Assembly: GCA_016617855.1 (NCBI GenBank) | Contig: JAECUM010001739.1 | Coordinates: forward strand, 110,146-174,145 | DNA from: Megalonaias nervosa | Lineage: Eukaryota; Mollusca; Bivalvia; Unionida; Unionidae | Direction of reading: 5' to 3' | DNA length: 64,000 bases | The notes under the pieces: generated by a model | Seen by the model: the letters and a program-made list of their open reading frames with translations, nothing else | The model's database searches: none | Told to the model about the DNA's origin: nothing | Position numbers and translations under genes: made by a program | In this document: one piece after another, positions 1-13,500 of the stretch | Layout of the letters: each line of letters starts with the position of its first letter | Numbering within the stretch: position 1 is the stretch's first letter

Positions 1-437
1 AAATCCTCACAGTCACAAGATAATATAGTTCTCTGCTTGACCCCAGGTCACAATTAGCATTTTCTAAAAACAACCATTACCTAATGGAAAAAAAATTTCT
101 AGAATGATCTAATGAGCCTTGTTTATTTAAAACACAATAGGCCACAAAATTTACTTAAGAATCTCCAAAACTCTAACCCTGATCAACATATTTACAATGT
201 TTCGTTTACCTGAATAATAATCCTGGTAATAAGCTCATACACATAGAGAATAATGAAGCTATTATGAGTTGTTTACATAAATGAAATAAATAAAAAATAT
301 AGAAAAGACAATCAGGTCAAGCAGAAATGAATTTTCGACAAGGTCAAGTCCAGCATACAATCTTACATTACAATAGCATATAATGAAATGAAAAAATAAA
401 ACAAACAAACAAACAATTAAATTAAATATACATAACA
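1..437 (-). repeat. 3' LTR, cut by window start
   Basis: It matches the 3' half of the repeat at 5,496-6,390, for example in the blocks around 60-130 and 6,030-6,100. It ends in TAACA at 437, the usual inverted LTR terminus here (TGTTA...TAACA). Confidence 0.8.
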
Positions 438-449
438 CTTCCCCTTGTA
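438..449 (-). other. Polypurine tract next to the 3' LTR
   Basis: On the minus strand the bases directly before the LTR read CAAGGGGAAG. A purine tract in this place primes plus-strand DNA synthesis in LTR retrotransposons. It fixes the orientation of the element and shows that no coding domain lies between RNase H and the LTR except about 60 bp. Confidence 0.7.
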
Positions 450-497
450 AAGAAAAAGAAAAAGATTTACACAATAAACTCTCTTTTTACTATTAGT

Positions 498-900
498 CTA
501 ATATGCATGTGGTAAAAATACATAAGATGCAATTTTTTGAATGACACAAAGTATACATGAAACAATATATTTATATGCATCTGCTATTAAATTGCCTTTT
601 CTCTTGATGTGCCTGATGTCAATATTATATTCCTGCACCAACAAACTCAACCTTAATAATCTCTGATTTGTTTTTCGTCTTGCCGATGAAAGTAAGTGGG
701 TTGTGATTAATAAACACAATAATCGGAGAAAGAGCTGAACTATTGTAAACTTCAAAGTATTGTAATGCCAACATCAAAGCCAAACATTCCTTCTCGATTG
801 CTGAATAATTTCTTTGGTGTTCATTTAATTTCTTAGAAAAATAGCACACTGGATGATCAACATCATTTTGATCATCTTGAATCAACACTTCTCCAACACC
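498..900 (-). pseudogene. Retrotransposon RNase H domain (broken)
   Basis: Two overlapping minus-strand frames give the usual gypsy RNase H text: a CYFSKKLNEHQRNYS block, an IEKECLAL block, then a frameshift into a segment ending in HIKRKGNLIADA. In standard Ty3/gypsy elements integrase follows this point; here the frame runs straight into the polypurine tract and LTR. At least one frameshift and one stop break the domain. Confidence 0.75.
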
Positions 901-1293
901 ATCATCACTTGCATGAACAGACAGTTTAAATGATTGGCTGAAATTTGGAGCTGTAAGAACTCTTAGGTATGGCCTTAAACTTTAAAGCCACCTGACATGC
1001 CAATTATACTTGGTTTTCTTGTTGAATAAATTTGTCAGGCTTCAGCAATTATGGAAAAATTTGAACAAAATTTCCGATAGTATCCAGCCATACCCAAAAT
1101 CGCATCAGTTGCTTTTTACTGATAGGCACAGGGAATTCAGAGATGGTCTTGACCTTAGCATCTATAGGTTTAACTTGACCATGTCCCACGATATGTAATA
1201 GAAATCTTACACATGCACGGCAAAACTCAATTTTGGATAAATTAATTGTCAGAGTTGCGTCAGTGAGTCTGTGAAAGAATTTCCGTATTGTTG

Positions 1294-2035
1294 CTAAATG
1301 TTCTTTCCAGGGTCGTTGTAGATGATAACATCATCGATATAAGCATCACAATTATCTAGACCAGATCTAATCATATTCATTAAACGTTGAACAGTACTTG
1401 GCAAACCTTTCGTCCCAAACGGCATCACTTTATATTGATAAAGTCCATTTGGAGTCACAAATGCCGAAATTTCCTTTGCCCATTCCGTCAGTGGAATTTG
1501 CCAAAATCCTTTCAGAAGATCAAGATTTGTGACATACTCTGAATTTCCAATTTTATCAATGCAGTCATCGACTCTTGGTAATAGAAATAAATATGTTTTA
1601 GTCATACTGTTCACCTTTCTATAATCAGTGCACATGCGGAAAGTTTTATCTGGTTTCGGAACAAGTATACATTGTGAACTCCAGTTACTTTTTCTCGGCT
1701 CTATGAAATCATTCTCCAGCAAATACTGAATTTTCTTTTTCAGACATTCCTGTTTGAGAGGGTTCAGCTTGTACTGGTGTTGTTTCACAGGTTTTTAATT
1801 TACAATTTCATCGTCATGGTAGATTTTATTTGTTCTTGTAGAAAAATCTGGAAATAACTACTCATATTCAAGTAATAACTGGTTAAATTGATTCCTTTTT
1901 TGTTGTTGCAAATATGAAAGTTTCTGATCCAGGTTATTAATAATTTCTGAATTACGAAGATTTGTTACTCCAAAATCGATAGAGTCCGATTGCAATCCTC
2001 ACTTAAATCCTCACTGAGTGGGTCAGGTACAACTA
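1294..2035 (-). pseudogene. Retrotransposon reverse transcriptase (broken)
   Basis: A 164-codon open stretch (1,294-1,788) holds the gypsy RT fingers and palm: a FRMCTDYRKVN block, VTNLDLLKGFWQIPL, FVTPNGLYQYKVMPFG and the catalytic YIDD motif near 1,332-1,343. The pre-RT region continues upstream to about 2,035 with in-frame stops. RT copies element RNA into DNA in cytoplasmic particles. The usual AF in the FG-(MKN)-AP-(AS)-TFQ region is altered, and several stops make it non-functional. Confidence 0.85.
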
Positions 2036-2284
2036 AATCAATTGCATGATTAACCTGGCTATCTCTCTCAACATACTCCTTTAGCATATTTATGTGACAA
2101 AGTTGTTTTTGTTTACGACTCCCAGGAGTATTTATGAAAGAATTTAAATCATTTACTTTCTTTTCAACTGTGTAAGAACCATAATACTTGGCCTGAAGAG
2201 GATTTTATGGTATGGGCAGGAGAGCCAGAACTTTATCATCAGGCTGAAAACTCCTTTCCTTTGTATTTTTATCATACCTTAATT

Positions 2285-3564
2285 TCATGTTTCACTGAGT
2301 AGAGTGCAGATTAGTTCTTGCAACCTCAGAAGCCTTTGGCAACTTATACTTAAAATTTGAATATAATCGAGAAGATTGCCTTCGGTATCTTCATTAGAAA
2401 GAAGCTTGTCTTTGAACAACTTCAATGGTCCACGCACAGTATGTCGAAAAGCTAGTTCAAGGTAACTGAATCCTGAAGATTCTTGAATTGATTCCCAAAC
2501 AGGAAAGAATAGTAAATAAATGCCTTCATCCCAATCTTTACTCGTATCAAAACAATATGATTGAATCATATTTTTCAAAATTTGATGAAATCTTTCTAAA
2601 CCCTTTGGCTCCCAGGTTGATAGGCAGAACATTTGAATTGTTGGATGCCTAATTCGCACATAACTTGATGGAAAATTTTAGACATAAAATTCGACCCATG
2701 ATCAGATTGGACAGATTTGGGAAGGCGAAATTGAGTAAAAAAAACTTTATCAAAGCTTTTACTATTGTTTTAGTTTTAATATTCCTCAAAGCAATTGCCT
2801 CTGGGAATCTTGTTGACGCACATATTATGGTCAATAAGTATTGGTTACCTGACTTGGTCTTAGGTAAGGGACCGACACAATCTACCATTATTCTGCTAAA
2901 TGGTTCGTCAACTGAAGGGATAGGTTGCAGATGAGCCTTAGGTATCTTCTGATTGGGTTTTCCTACCATTTGACAAGTGTGACAAGATCTGCAGTATTTA
3001 CAAACATCATTCTTTAGATTTTGGCCAATAGAAGTGATTCAAGATCTTATGACAAGTCTTATTAATCACTAAATGAAAAGCCAAAGAAGTTTCATATGCC
3101 AGACTAAGACTTTCCTGTCTGTACGATTTTGGAACTACAATTTGATAGTTCACTGGCCCCTGGTCACCAGCAAGTACGTCAGGTGGTCTCCATTTTCTCA
3201 TAAGAATCCCATTTTTAATGAAATAACAAACATGTACTTCAGTGGTTTCAGTTTCACTGATGGCCATTTGAAACAAACAGATCTCAGGATCTTTTTCCTG
3301 TTCGACGACAAGTGATTGTCGTTTATCACCCTGATTAGAATAAAGAGAATGAGTAGTTAAAAGAGGATCGCTGTGATCAATACCCTTTGATCGATCCAAA
3401 CAAGGAGTGAAAGTGACCTCATCAAAAGCTTGACTAATACATGTGTCAGCTAAAGGAATACTTTCCTGATCAACATCATGCTCACGAGCTTTCTTTGCCA
3501 TCGCTCTAGTAAATGGGTATAAATCAAGGAATTCTTTTTCAATAGGATCGACTTTCTTATCCAA
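2285..3564 (-). pseudogene. Retrotransposon integrase (broken), placed upstream of RT
   Basis: Three successive frames make one integrase. The part at 3,007-3,564 has the pre-zinc region (MRKWRPP, VVPKSYR) and the two His residues of the HHCC zinc domain before FYWP. The two Cys follow at about 2,970-3,000 (C-x2-C). The part at 2,649-2,969 has the start of the catalytic core (VDCVGPLPKTKSGNQYLL). The part at 2,285-2,659 has the end of the core and the C-terminal region. Integrase inserts the DNA copy into the host chromosome. Its place before RT is the odd feature. Frameshifts near 2,655 and 2,970 and stops inactivate it. Confidence 0.8.
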
Positions 3565-3900
3565 ACAAAGGCTTGTCAGTTACGAGTGGATTAACCACAA
3601 CCTTATCTCCAGCTAGGCCATTGCCTAGTAATAAATGAACGCCCTCAATGGGTAAAGAAAACACTGTTCCGACTGTCACGAATCCTGAGCCTAGTATGAT
3701 GACAAATTTACACAATGGAGAGGAACACTAACAAAGGCGCACTCTACTCCCTGAATGAGAACACTCATTAGAAGAAGAATTCTCAGAAAAAGGCAAACTA
3801 CCTGATAATAAAAGACTCTGAGAAGCTCATGTGTCCCTTAAAACGTTTATAGGGATAGGACAAGCCGAATCACCTATGAGTGATATAGAACCCTTCGACA
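3565..3900 (-). pseudogene. Retrotransposon aspartic protease region (broken)
   Basis: Minus-strand text at about 3,580-3,700 reads like the C-terminal part of a gypsy protease (VTVGTVFSLPIEG, LLLGNGLAGDKVV). I could not place the DTG/DSG catalytic triplet with certainty. It lies between the zinc knuckle and integrase, as expected for a gag-PR-IN-RT order. Confidence 0.5.
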
Positions 3901-3904
3901 TGAT

Positions 3905-5340
3905 TGGTTCATAATTCTCCATAATAAAATTAGGATGGGGTTTATTAGACCCAACAAATGTATTGCTTTCAATAGTGACCTTGACCTCTTAGAAATAAGA
4001 GCATTTGGAATAGATCTGTCTTGATTGTAATACTTATTTTTCAATTTGTAGCAATCACAAATAACGTGTTCTTTCTTCTTGCAATAGGTACATGTAGGAA
4101 TAGATAAGTATTTCTGTGCAATCTTATCAGAAACTTGGTTTCTCATAGTTGTGTCAGATTGAAATTTGGAAGGGCTCGTATTAGGCTGAAATATTTTTTA
4201 CCAGACTATTGCTGAGTGGAAGACTTACTGACAAAAGAAACTTAATGAGCTAAGGAATGCTCGTCAGCAGTACGAGCAGCATTTTCTAAGGTTTCGACCT
4301 TATGCTCATCCAGATAAGTCTTAATGTCGCTGTGGACACAGTTCTTGACCTCTTCAAGTAATAGGGTTGTCTGAGATTTTCGTAATCTTCATTAACCTTT
4401 TTAGAAGAGCACCACCTATTAAATTGTCGTACTTTTTCCCATGCAAATTCGACATAGGTCTTATCAGTTGTTTTTCTAGAATTCTTAAAACGTTGTCGAT
4501 AAGCCTCGGGTACCAACTCATATCCGGTTAAGATGTATTTCTTAACCAGACCATGGTCAGCACTTTGCTGTAGTGACAGTGAAATGTAAATATCACGAGC
4601 TTTACCAGTAAGTACACATTGTAATAATAGAGTCAAGTGCTCTCTTGACCATTTCAAAATTTCAGCAATTTTCTCAAAAAGAACAAAATATTGATCTACT
4701 TCTTTTCCGGAAAAGTGGGTACTGACTTCACATTTCTTAAAACATCAAAAGTGGGGGAGTGTTTTCCGTTTGCCATCTCTAATTCTTTAAATCTAAATTG
4801 AAATTCTCTTTCTTCCTTTTCTTTTTGCATTTGCATTTGTCCCTCTCTGCTCTTTCTCCAACATAATTTGTTTTTCTTCTTTCTATTACTGCATTTGTTT
4901 CTCTCTCTCCTCTTTCACCAGTAGTATTTTCCTCTCTCTTTCCTCCTTATCTAATTCCATTTGCATGTGTTTCTCTTCTTTCTCCAATTGCATTCTATTC
5001 TCTCTTTCCTCTTTATCTAATTCCTTTTGATTTTCTTCTTTCTCCTTCTGAAGCTCAAGCTGTCTTAACTCTAACTCCATCTTGTATTTTAATTTTAATT
5101 CCTTTACTTTTATGTTGGAGTCTGATACAGACTTACTAATCAAATCTAAAGCACTTTTATCCAAAACATTCTTTTCCACCAAATATTGGACCAAAATATA
5201 TTTTATTTCTTGCTTCGTTAAAGAAGCTTTTGCCTCAGAAAGATCATATTTTCTGGCAAGCTGAAGCAATTCAATTCTTTCAAGGAATCTATCCGCTCCA
5301 GGGTATGATTTGAAATAAAGACCTCCACTTTAGATGACAT
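3905..5340 (-). pseudogene. Retrotransposon gag with CCHC zinc knuckle (broken)
   Basis: The N-terminal frame (4,886-5,340) has a short helical head (LTKQEIKYILVQYL) and a long Glu/Lys/Gln-rich coiled coil of EKEE-type repeats. The capsid-like frame (4,286-4,657) contains LLLQCVLTGKARDIY and a YELVPEAYRQRF block, typical of gypsy gag. The frame at 3,874-4,146 has one intact C-x2-C-x4-H-x4-C knuckle near 4,055-4,097. Gag packages the element RNA. Frameshifts and stops separate the parts. Confidence 0.75.
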
Positions 5341-5495
5341 TTTATAAAGCTTGCTGACTTCACTAAAGAATTCTAAAATGTAAAATAATACTTGGGATTT
5401 TGAAAAATTCCGAAACAAGGGGAATTTAAGTTTCAAAAACGTTTTCTGAAATATTTTGTCAAATTTCGTATCCCAAGGATGAGCGAACAATTTTC

Positions 5496-7184
<1,689 letters not shown>

Positions 7185-8099
7185 TGTTACGTGTAGGCTC
7201 GTACAAAAGTACAAAAAAAAAGAGTGAAACCAACAAGCTTTGCAAGTTTTAGCAAAATAATTTATTTCCCTAGAAAACAAGGTAAAAATATAAAATAGGA
7301 CTTATGGTTTGTGAGTATAATCCAAAAATTAATCCTAGAATTGAAAAATATAAGTCCTATCACTAAACAGTTCTAATTGAATCCAGATTCGAGTCTCGAT
7401 GAAGTTCCAATATGGAAGGTGATCACGTCAGATGAGGTCGTTGTATTGATGGCAACAGTTCCTCGTTGAATCACAATTTATAATGTTCCAGTTTAGAATT
7501 ACAGAATAAATTTCCTCTAAAGTTTTTGTCCAAGAATTTTTTTAAAGAAGAGCACTTGTATGTTTTCCAGAGAATATAAATTATTAAATCCAAAAAAACA
7601 GAAGAAGTCTAAATCAAACTGGCATCAACATAAAAAAAACACCTTGAGATCTAAAGGTGTAGAATACGACTGACAAAAGTTCACTGATATATGAGTATTA
7701 AACCCAACTAAAACGTCATTTCTGACCCACGTGATGGGTCACGTGGTCACTTAATCATCGAACAGCGTAGTAAGAATATGCCAATTTCCACGTAGGCCAG
7801 AATAGCCCTAGCTAAGAATCGGATTCTCAAGCAGGAAATAAATAAAAAAGAAAGGCTGTTTACCAATCATTTTCATTCAATGTTTACAAAATCGGAACCA
7901 AGGCTAAAAACTAGGTTAGCTAAAATTAGTAATAAAGCAATACTTTTGCGTTCTAATCAGACCAAAAGAACAGAACTAAATTTACTGGGAAAAATATCAA
8001 ATCCAGTAAAATATTATCCTTACAATACAATGTAATGAAACAAAAATAAAATATTTTTTAAAACTAACACATAACCAATTTAATTACATATACGTAACA
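7185..8099. repeat. Solo LTR (same superfamily as the 1-6.5 kb element)
   Basis: It runs from TGTTACG at 7,185 to CGTAACA at 8,099, about 915 bp. It shares the blocks around AATAATTTATTTCCCTAGAA and TAATGAAACAAAAATAAA with the LTRs at 5.5, 24.5 and 30.3 kb. No internal region is attached. The 4-bp flanks (GATA and GCTA) do not match perfectly. Confidence 0.8.
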
Positions 8100-8169
8100 G
8101 CTATGAAGTGACAAGTTCAATATTTTTATATGAATGAAGTACAAAACTGGTCATTCAGTTTGACTTTTA

Positions 8170-8171
<2 letters not shown>

Positions 8172-8241
<70 letters not shown>
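8172..8241. repeat. (TA)n microsatellite
   Basis: About 70 bp of alternating AT. Confidence 0.97.
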
Positions 8242-8245
<4 letters not shown>

Positions 8246-8488
8246 AGATAGTGGATATGGTCTGGGTTTTGGTATTGGTATTTTTCAGTACAGAAACACT
8301 GCGGTAAATATAAACTATTAAGTTGATGCAGTTGGAGTAAAGTGCCTGTCATTTGATAATCTATTTCTTGATGATGACGTTATATCTAGAGGACAATGAA
8401 ATCATTGCCTAAAATTATGTAAAGAAAGTTCTAGCTGTGAATAGAATATTTTTCTTCACCTCTCATGCACAACCAGCGAACCACGATT

Positions 8489-8977
8489 CTATTCCCACCA
8501 TCTCTGTAATAATTTCATGTTTGTTGGCTTCCTCATGAAGGATATTTGGTCAATGATGTCACCAATATTAGGAAGCACAGAAATGTGATGCTTTCCTCTG
8601 GTTAATCTCTTTTCACATCTCGATCTAGTGTCAGCAGCACAGATCCATGAGAAGAGCATCGGATATTTTTCTTTACGCTCCAGAGCAACTTTGTCCCAGT
8701 TGCAATTTTTGAGCTGGTCATGTGTCTGCTCAGACTTCGAGCACCACACAGAATTATAGGAGGGAATGCAAACTTCTACCATCTCCTTTATGACTATCTC
8801 TCGAACAATCCTCTGCATGAATGCTTTAAAATGGATGCTTCTTCTTAGAAGGAGTTGTATGGCAGAGGTATTCCTGTTCGTTCTTATTAGTAAAGCTGTG
8901 TTGAGAAAAGCCTCTTGTTTCCTTGTGGCAATTACAATCATATGAACTATTACTTGGTTCAAATTTACTATAAACAA
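8489..8977 (-). CDS. Hypothetical ORF, 162 codons, possibly a repeat-derived fragment
   Basis: This is the longest open frame in 6.5-18 kb. I do not recognise a domain. It has a Cys/Trp-bearing middle (NCNWDKVALERKEKYPMLFSW) and a C-terminal segment ISFMRKPTNMKLLQ. The style, a NxxWD...EL..K.P.LF block followed by a LR..xMxLLQ block, resembles a hypothetical protein family often repeated in mollusc and cnidarian genomes; that is memory-based and weak. No promoter or splice evidence was found, and it could be chance or a transposon remnant. Confidence 0.3.
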   Translation of the reverse strand: MFIVNLNQVIVHMIVIATRKQEAFLNTALLIRTNRNTSAIQLLLRRSIHFKAFMQRIVREIVIKEMVEVCIPSYNSVWCSKSEQTHDQLKNCNWDKVALERKEKYPMLFSWICAADTRSRCEKRLTRGKHHISVLPNIGDIIDQISFMRKPTNMKLLQRWWE

Positions 8978-9068
8978 TAACAGTTTCGCTGATCATCCTT
9001 ACATTTCATACTAATGTGATGCAGACATTATTATGGTGTTGATAGTAAGAAAGAAAATATACTGATGA

Positions 9069-9116
9069 AATAATAATAATAATAATAATAAGAAGAAGAA
9101 GAAGAAGAAGAAGAGG
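9069..9116. repeat. (AAT)n/(AAG)n microsatellite
   Basis: Seven or more AAT units followed by AGA units. Confidence 0.9.
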
Positions 9117-9214
9117 AAGAATAATCATCATGCTGCATACAACCAGAAGAATACAAAATCAGCAATTTTATTATTCGTAATGAGAGAGATAACAGAGGAG
9201 GGTAATACTAATGT

Positions 9215-9522
9215 TAGATAGCGTGTGTGTATGTGTGTGATTTGGATTTTCAACGTAGCTTTGAAATATTTTCAGTCATATCGCTACGATGTCTGCAGTG
9301 TGGCAGTTTATAGTGATGTCTAGCACTGGGGCATCATGCCGCAGACATGTGGCATGATGTCCCACCCAGTCATATTATCCTGACACTAGGCCGACTACTA
9401 ACATCATAATGCTGAGCGCCAAGTGAGGCAGCTGTTAGTGCCATTTTTTGGTATGCCTCGGCCGGGTTTCGAACCTGCGACCTCTCGCATCCAAGGCGGA
9501 CGCTCTAGCCACTAGGCCATTG
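9215..9522 (-). mobile_element. tRNA-derived SINE, full length
   Basis: Read on the minus strand it starts with a tRNA-like head at about 9,455-9,522: an A box in the form TGGCCTAGTGG and a B box GGTTCGAAACC. A central domain of about 200 bp follows, with a CATCATGCCGCAGACATG block, and then a GT/CA-rich tail. The same body occurs at 13,282 and 53,850. This is a non-autonomous retrotransposon transcribed by RNA polymerase III. Confidence 0.8.
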
Positions 9523-9560
9523 GATAGATAGATAGATAGATATGTAGGTAGGAAGGTAAT

Positions 9561-9612
<52 letters not shown>

Positions 9613-9670
9613 TAGATAGATAGATAGATAATTCGATAGATAGACAGATAGACAGATAGATAGATAGATA
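9523..9670. repeat. (GATA)n microsatellite
   Basis: Interrupted GATA array directly beside the tRNA head of the SINE. Confidence 0.95.
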
Positions 9671-11690
9671 TAAAGAACGTACCAAGTACAAGCCATGAAA
9701 GATGGAAAATGAAAATAGTAATTATAATGGTGCATCTATGCAAAATCATGATCATGATCATCATCATCATCTAAGAATCCTGATTGCAGCTATGACAGTT
9801 ATAACACCATCGTCATGATTTTGGCAATTATTATATATATGTGGCAATTGCTTATCACAGTTGAATATTTATGGCAAGTAAATGAAGTTTACTCTGTAGT
9901 AATATTGATGCCAGTTTTTTTCTAGCACTTCAGAGACACTCTCATTTTATCTTTAAGTTTCCTTCTTAGGGAAAATTTATTATAGTGTTTTTGTTTCGAA
10001 GTTATGTGCACAAATTGAACACTTATCAGCCGTCTTTTACATTTAAGAACGCATGCTTGTGCGTGAATTTACGACTTATGGCGGGTAATGCGAATCAAGT
10101 ACTCACCTTAGCTGGTACGGCTGTGAATATTTTTCAGGGGCTTTACTTTGTTAGACTGCACCAGGGATGCAAAAATTTAATTGGCTTGTCCGCTGAATTA
10201 AAGAGAGCTAAAATGGCTGATTTGATATTCTAGTTAGTTGATCAAGAGATCCTGGAAATAAATCTCGCGGAGCATAAGTAGTAACATTTTCTCGACTCGA
10301 AACTGCTTCATATGTAAAGATAAAGGTTTTTTTGTTAGACTTCGTGATGTGGACATGATTTTCGAGCGATACACTCGAGAAATAGCCCAAAACAATTTCC
10401 CCAAAGACAACCCTATATCTTCCCCCAATAACGACCATCAGAATATAAAAATCGTTATGGGGATTACCTGACAATACAGATCATACCCAGTATATCTTAT
10501 GTCAACTTACGCACGTTGCCTTCGTGGGCCCACAACTCCCATGTCTGTCAGACCTAATGTTGGCGGGTCTCCTGTGCTTTCCAAAGTCAATGATAATTAT
10601 AATATTAGATTTATACAGCGTCCAGGACAACTTCAAAACTTCAAGAACCCTCAATAATGTTTTCTTGTGCGATTCCTTTCATTTATTTATTTGGGTTTTG
10701 TAGAGATGTCCGTAATCTTATTTTCTAACACAGTCAGACTATTCCTGAAGGGCAACGACAACGATGCAATTTTATATGATGATGAGTATATGATGATTGC
10801 TAAGTTGTGTTGACGAAATTGACATTTTGGATGCCAGTACTAAGCCCATTAAAAGCCGCATAAGCACGTTTGTTATCGTTCATTAGTTCCGAAGGCACGT
10901 GACTACATCATTTCTCATACTTACCAAAGACTCGCATGAAGGCATTCTTGAACAGTTTCCATAGTAGATAACTACCCAAAAAAGGCTTTAATGCATCAAG
11001 ACATGTGCACAAATGACATTTTAGAATATGGTTTTGTTTTTAAATGGTGGACAGCTCACTAGTACAATACTATTTGACCGTGTGTGTCTGAAGTTTATTT
11101 GCGTTTAAATGCCCATCAGGACACATCCAAAGAAAGTTTGTTTGTCTTCACAAACACTCATGTTGCATGTGCATATCACAAACTGTGGTCGTAGATACGT
11201 CGGCATGAAAAGGATACATACATCGGCATGATAAAGGTACATACATCGGCATGAAAAAGATACATATATGGGCATGAAAAGCTGACACAAGTCTGTTAAT
11301 TTCATAAAAGATTTCGCAAGTTGTACCCAAATCGTTAAATTTCGTTAGAGTACCTACACCTGTTTAAGCAGTTCGTTTTCAACAAGAATAATAGAGCACG
11401 TTTTAGTGGATTCTCGATACATTTCTGTCATTTTCTTCGATAAGATGTTTTTGCTGTAGGACACTGTGGCTGGAGGAGACTTATTGACACACCTGTGGAA
11501 AACTTGCAGTGTTCTTCTCAAACTCGTAATTGTTGCAATTGAACATCGCTATTATAAAATAAAGTAATATCACAAAGTTAAAGTTGGTGTTTGCGAGAAA
11601 GAGTGCAAAAAGAAACGACTGCATGTTCACATTGAGGAGTTTTCTCCGACAAAGTTAACTTGAAGTCTCTTCTCATGGCTAATTCAAACA
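9671..11690. other. No gene supported
   Basis: Short frames such as 9,985-10,233 and 10,208-10,474 show no motif. A short tandem patch at 11,190-11,285 repeats CATCGGCATGA-like units about four times. Nothing else was recognised. Confidence 0.5.
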
Positions 11691-11726
11691 GGACTTAATC
11701 ATCTCAGTGCTGTCAATCCAAAGAAC

Positions 11727-11855
11727 ACCGCCTTGACATTGAAGTTGTCGAAGTTGGAGGTGACGCAAATGATAAAGATTGGTGGAATATTTCCATTCCT
11801 CGCTGCTATTCCAGTGATGTTGGCAGTGTTAGGGGCTGTCGGAACCGCATCATAG
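11727..11855 (+). pseudogene. Relic of a Polinton pX-like gene (C-terminal part)
   Basis: An open stretch ends with IKIGGIFPFLAAI followed by a hydrophobic Ala/Val/Leu tail and a stop. The Gly-Gly-aromatic motif followed by a hydrophobic helix is the hallmark of the pX-like virion protein seen twice more in this window (40.9 and 63.7 kb). The upstream half is decayed. Confidence 0.5.
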
Positions 11856-11994
11856 ATGAATCTGACAAAAGGCAGTCGGAGGGGGAGCTTGTAGTGTAAG
11901 CATTATGTCTCGTGGAAGAATAGAAAAAAGAAAAAGATCTTCGCCAACCGGTACGATTCTCAAAATACTCTCAGGCAAAGGTCTTAGATTACCC

Positions 11995-12263
11995 ACGGAG
12001 ACTCCAAAAGGTCTTGGGATGTGGCTTCGCATTTGACCAATTTTGATTCACTTGAGATGACAAAGTCAGTCAAACAGTTCCGCGGTGAATTTATGCAGGA
12101 TGAATTTGCATCAATAATCCCCTGCACGTGGAAAACCGGCATTGTTAACCTGGATTACATAACAGGACCAGGGACTCACCGAGTTGTATTCGCGGTAACA
12201 CCGCGAAATCTTTTGTATTTTTACTCATACGGGTTTGTTCCGCCACGTGAAGTTATTGATTAA
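11995..12263 (+). pseudogene. Relic of an adenain-like cysteine protease of an older Polinton
   Basis: The frame contains FRGEFMQDEF, GIVNLDYITGPGTHRVVFAV and a YFYSYGFVPPREV block. In this protease family the GTH histidine and the acidic residue of YFDS[YF]G are catalytic. The His is present, but the Asp position is Tyr (TAC), and the Gln/Cys half after the stop is not recognisable. It follows the pX-like relic by about 140 bp, a gene order I would expect in a Polinton. Its sequence differs from the protease at 45.4 kb, so this is another, older element. Confidence 0.65.
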
Positions 12264-13281
12264 TTATATAGACACTTCCTGGGTGCCTGCACTGGAAAAC
12301 TGCTGTATGAAGTTTTCTTCAGCACTACCGTAAGAAACTTGAATGGATGGCCCAGTATGTGGACATATCATTGTTTTAGCACTGCACGCAGCTGTGAGAA
12401 GCACGGGTTCCTCAAGCTCGACCCTTCAAGCACTTATTGATTTTCTATTGTCACTCTGAAACTAGACAGGTTTTCCACCAAAGCCAATTTGACAGAGTTT
12501 ACCACCAGGGTCGTTGTTCACGTAGACTCGTGCAAGCTTGTGATTTTCCAACATAGATCAAAATATGACTTAAAACATCCAATGTGGATATCAACGATGT
12601 TGTTTTGAAGCGCGTTCGAGGAAACCTTTCAGATATCACCAAGAATCATGAAAACACTAGATGACTGCAGTTGTTAAAATCGATAGAAATTTTGTCCCAC
12701 TTGTCAACGAATTTCTGCTTTAGAGTCGCGTTAAAAGACCCTCATATACTCCTAAATATAATCCACGCTAGCGCCAGATAGAAGCTGACCGTTGGGACCA
12801 CCTGCCTGATGTGTCATAACCAACTCGAGGTCAGCTTGGAGTCATCACATTAGTGCACAAAAAGTCTCGGCAAAAGTGACATCATGTCTGCCGTAAAATT
12901 ACCAAACGACTGTTTCTACAACGACAACGTGAAACCCACCCCGGTTACATTTACCAAAATGTGTATCGAACCAATACTCAGTCCGCGAACGTTGTTCCAA
13001 ATCTCCAGAACTCCCATTCGCCCGAAACTTTCTTATCTCCCAGGAAAGAAGTTTCTACAATTGCGATTGTGCCAATTCAGAAAAATATTTGGTTGGAATT
13101 TCATGAATGTCTTGCATCAGGACGATGCCAGCATGTCAAGCAATTATACTTCACGGGGAAAGTATTAATAGAAGATGTAATGGACCCTCAAAGTCACCAA
13201 CGTGAAAGTATAAAGAACCGTTACGTTCGCTAAATATGAAAGCGCGTGTGTTGCCGTATTTGTGAATCACCGCAGCGACCA
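12264..13281. other. No gene supported
   Basis: Overlapping frames at 12,884-13,233 have no recognisable motif. This may be further decayed sequence of the 11.7-12.3 kb element, but I cannot show it. Confidence 0.4.
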
Positions 13282-13500
13282 CGCTTGACGCCTGGCGCTC
13301 AGCATTAAGAGGTTAGTGTTAGGACTGGTTGGCCTGGTGTCAGGATAATGTGACTGGGTGGGACATCATGCTACATGTCTGCGGCATGATGCCCCAGTGC
13401 TAGTCATCACTATAAACTGCCACACTGCAGACATCGTAGCGATATGACTGAAAAATTGTTAAAGCTACCTTAAAAATTCAAATCACATCACATCACATCA
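13282..13500 (+). mobile_element. SINE fragment lacking the tRNA head
   Basis: Reverse orientation relative to 9,215-9,522. It holds the central domain, including GACATCATGCTACATGTCTG, and ends in a (TCACA)n tail. It is 5' truncated, as expected for target-primed insertion. Confidence 0.75.

Noticed and set aside
12884..13233. Overlapping ORFs of 90-94 codons
   Set aside because: No recognisable domain; adjacent Polinton relic makes viral origin possible but nothing supports it.
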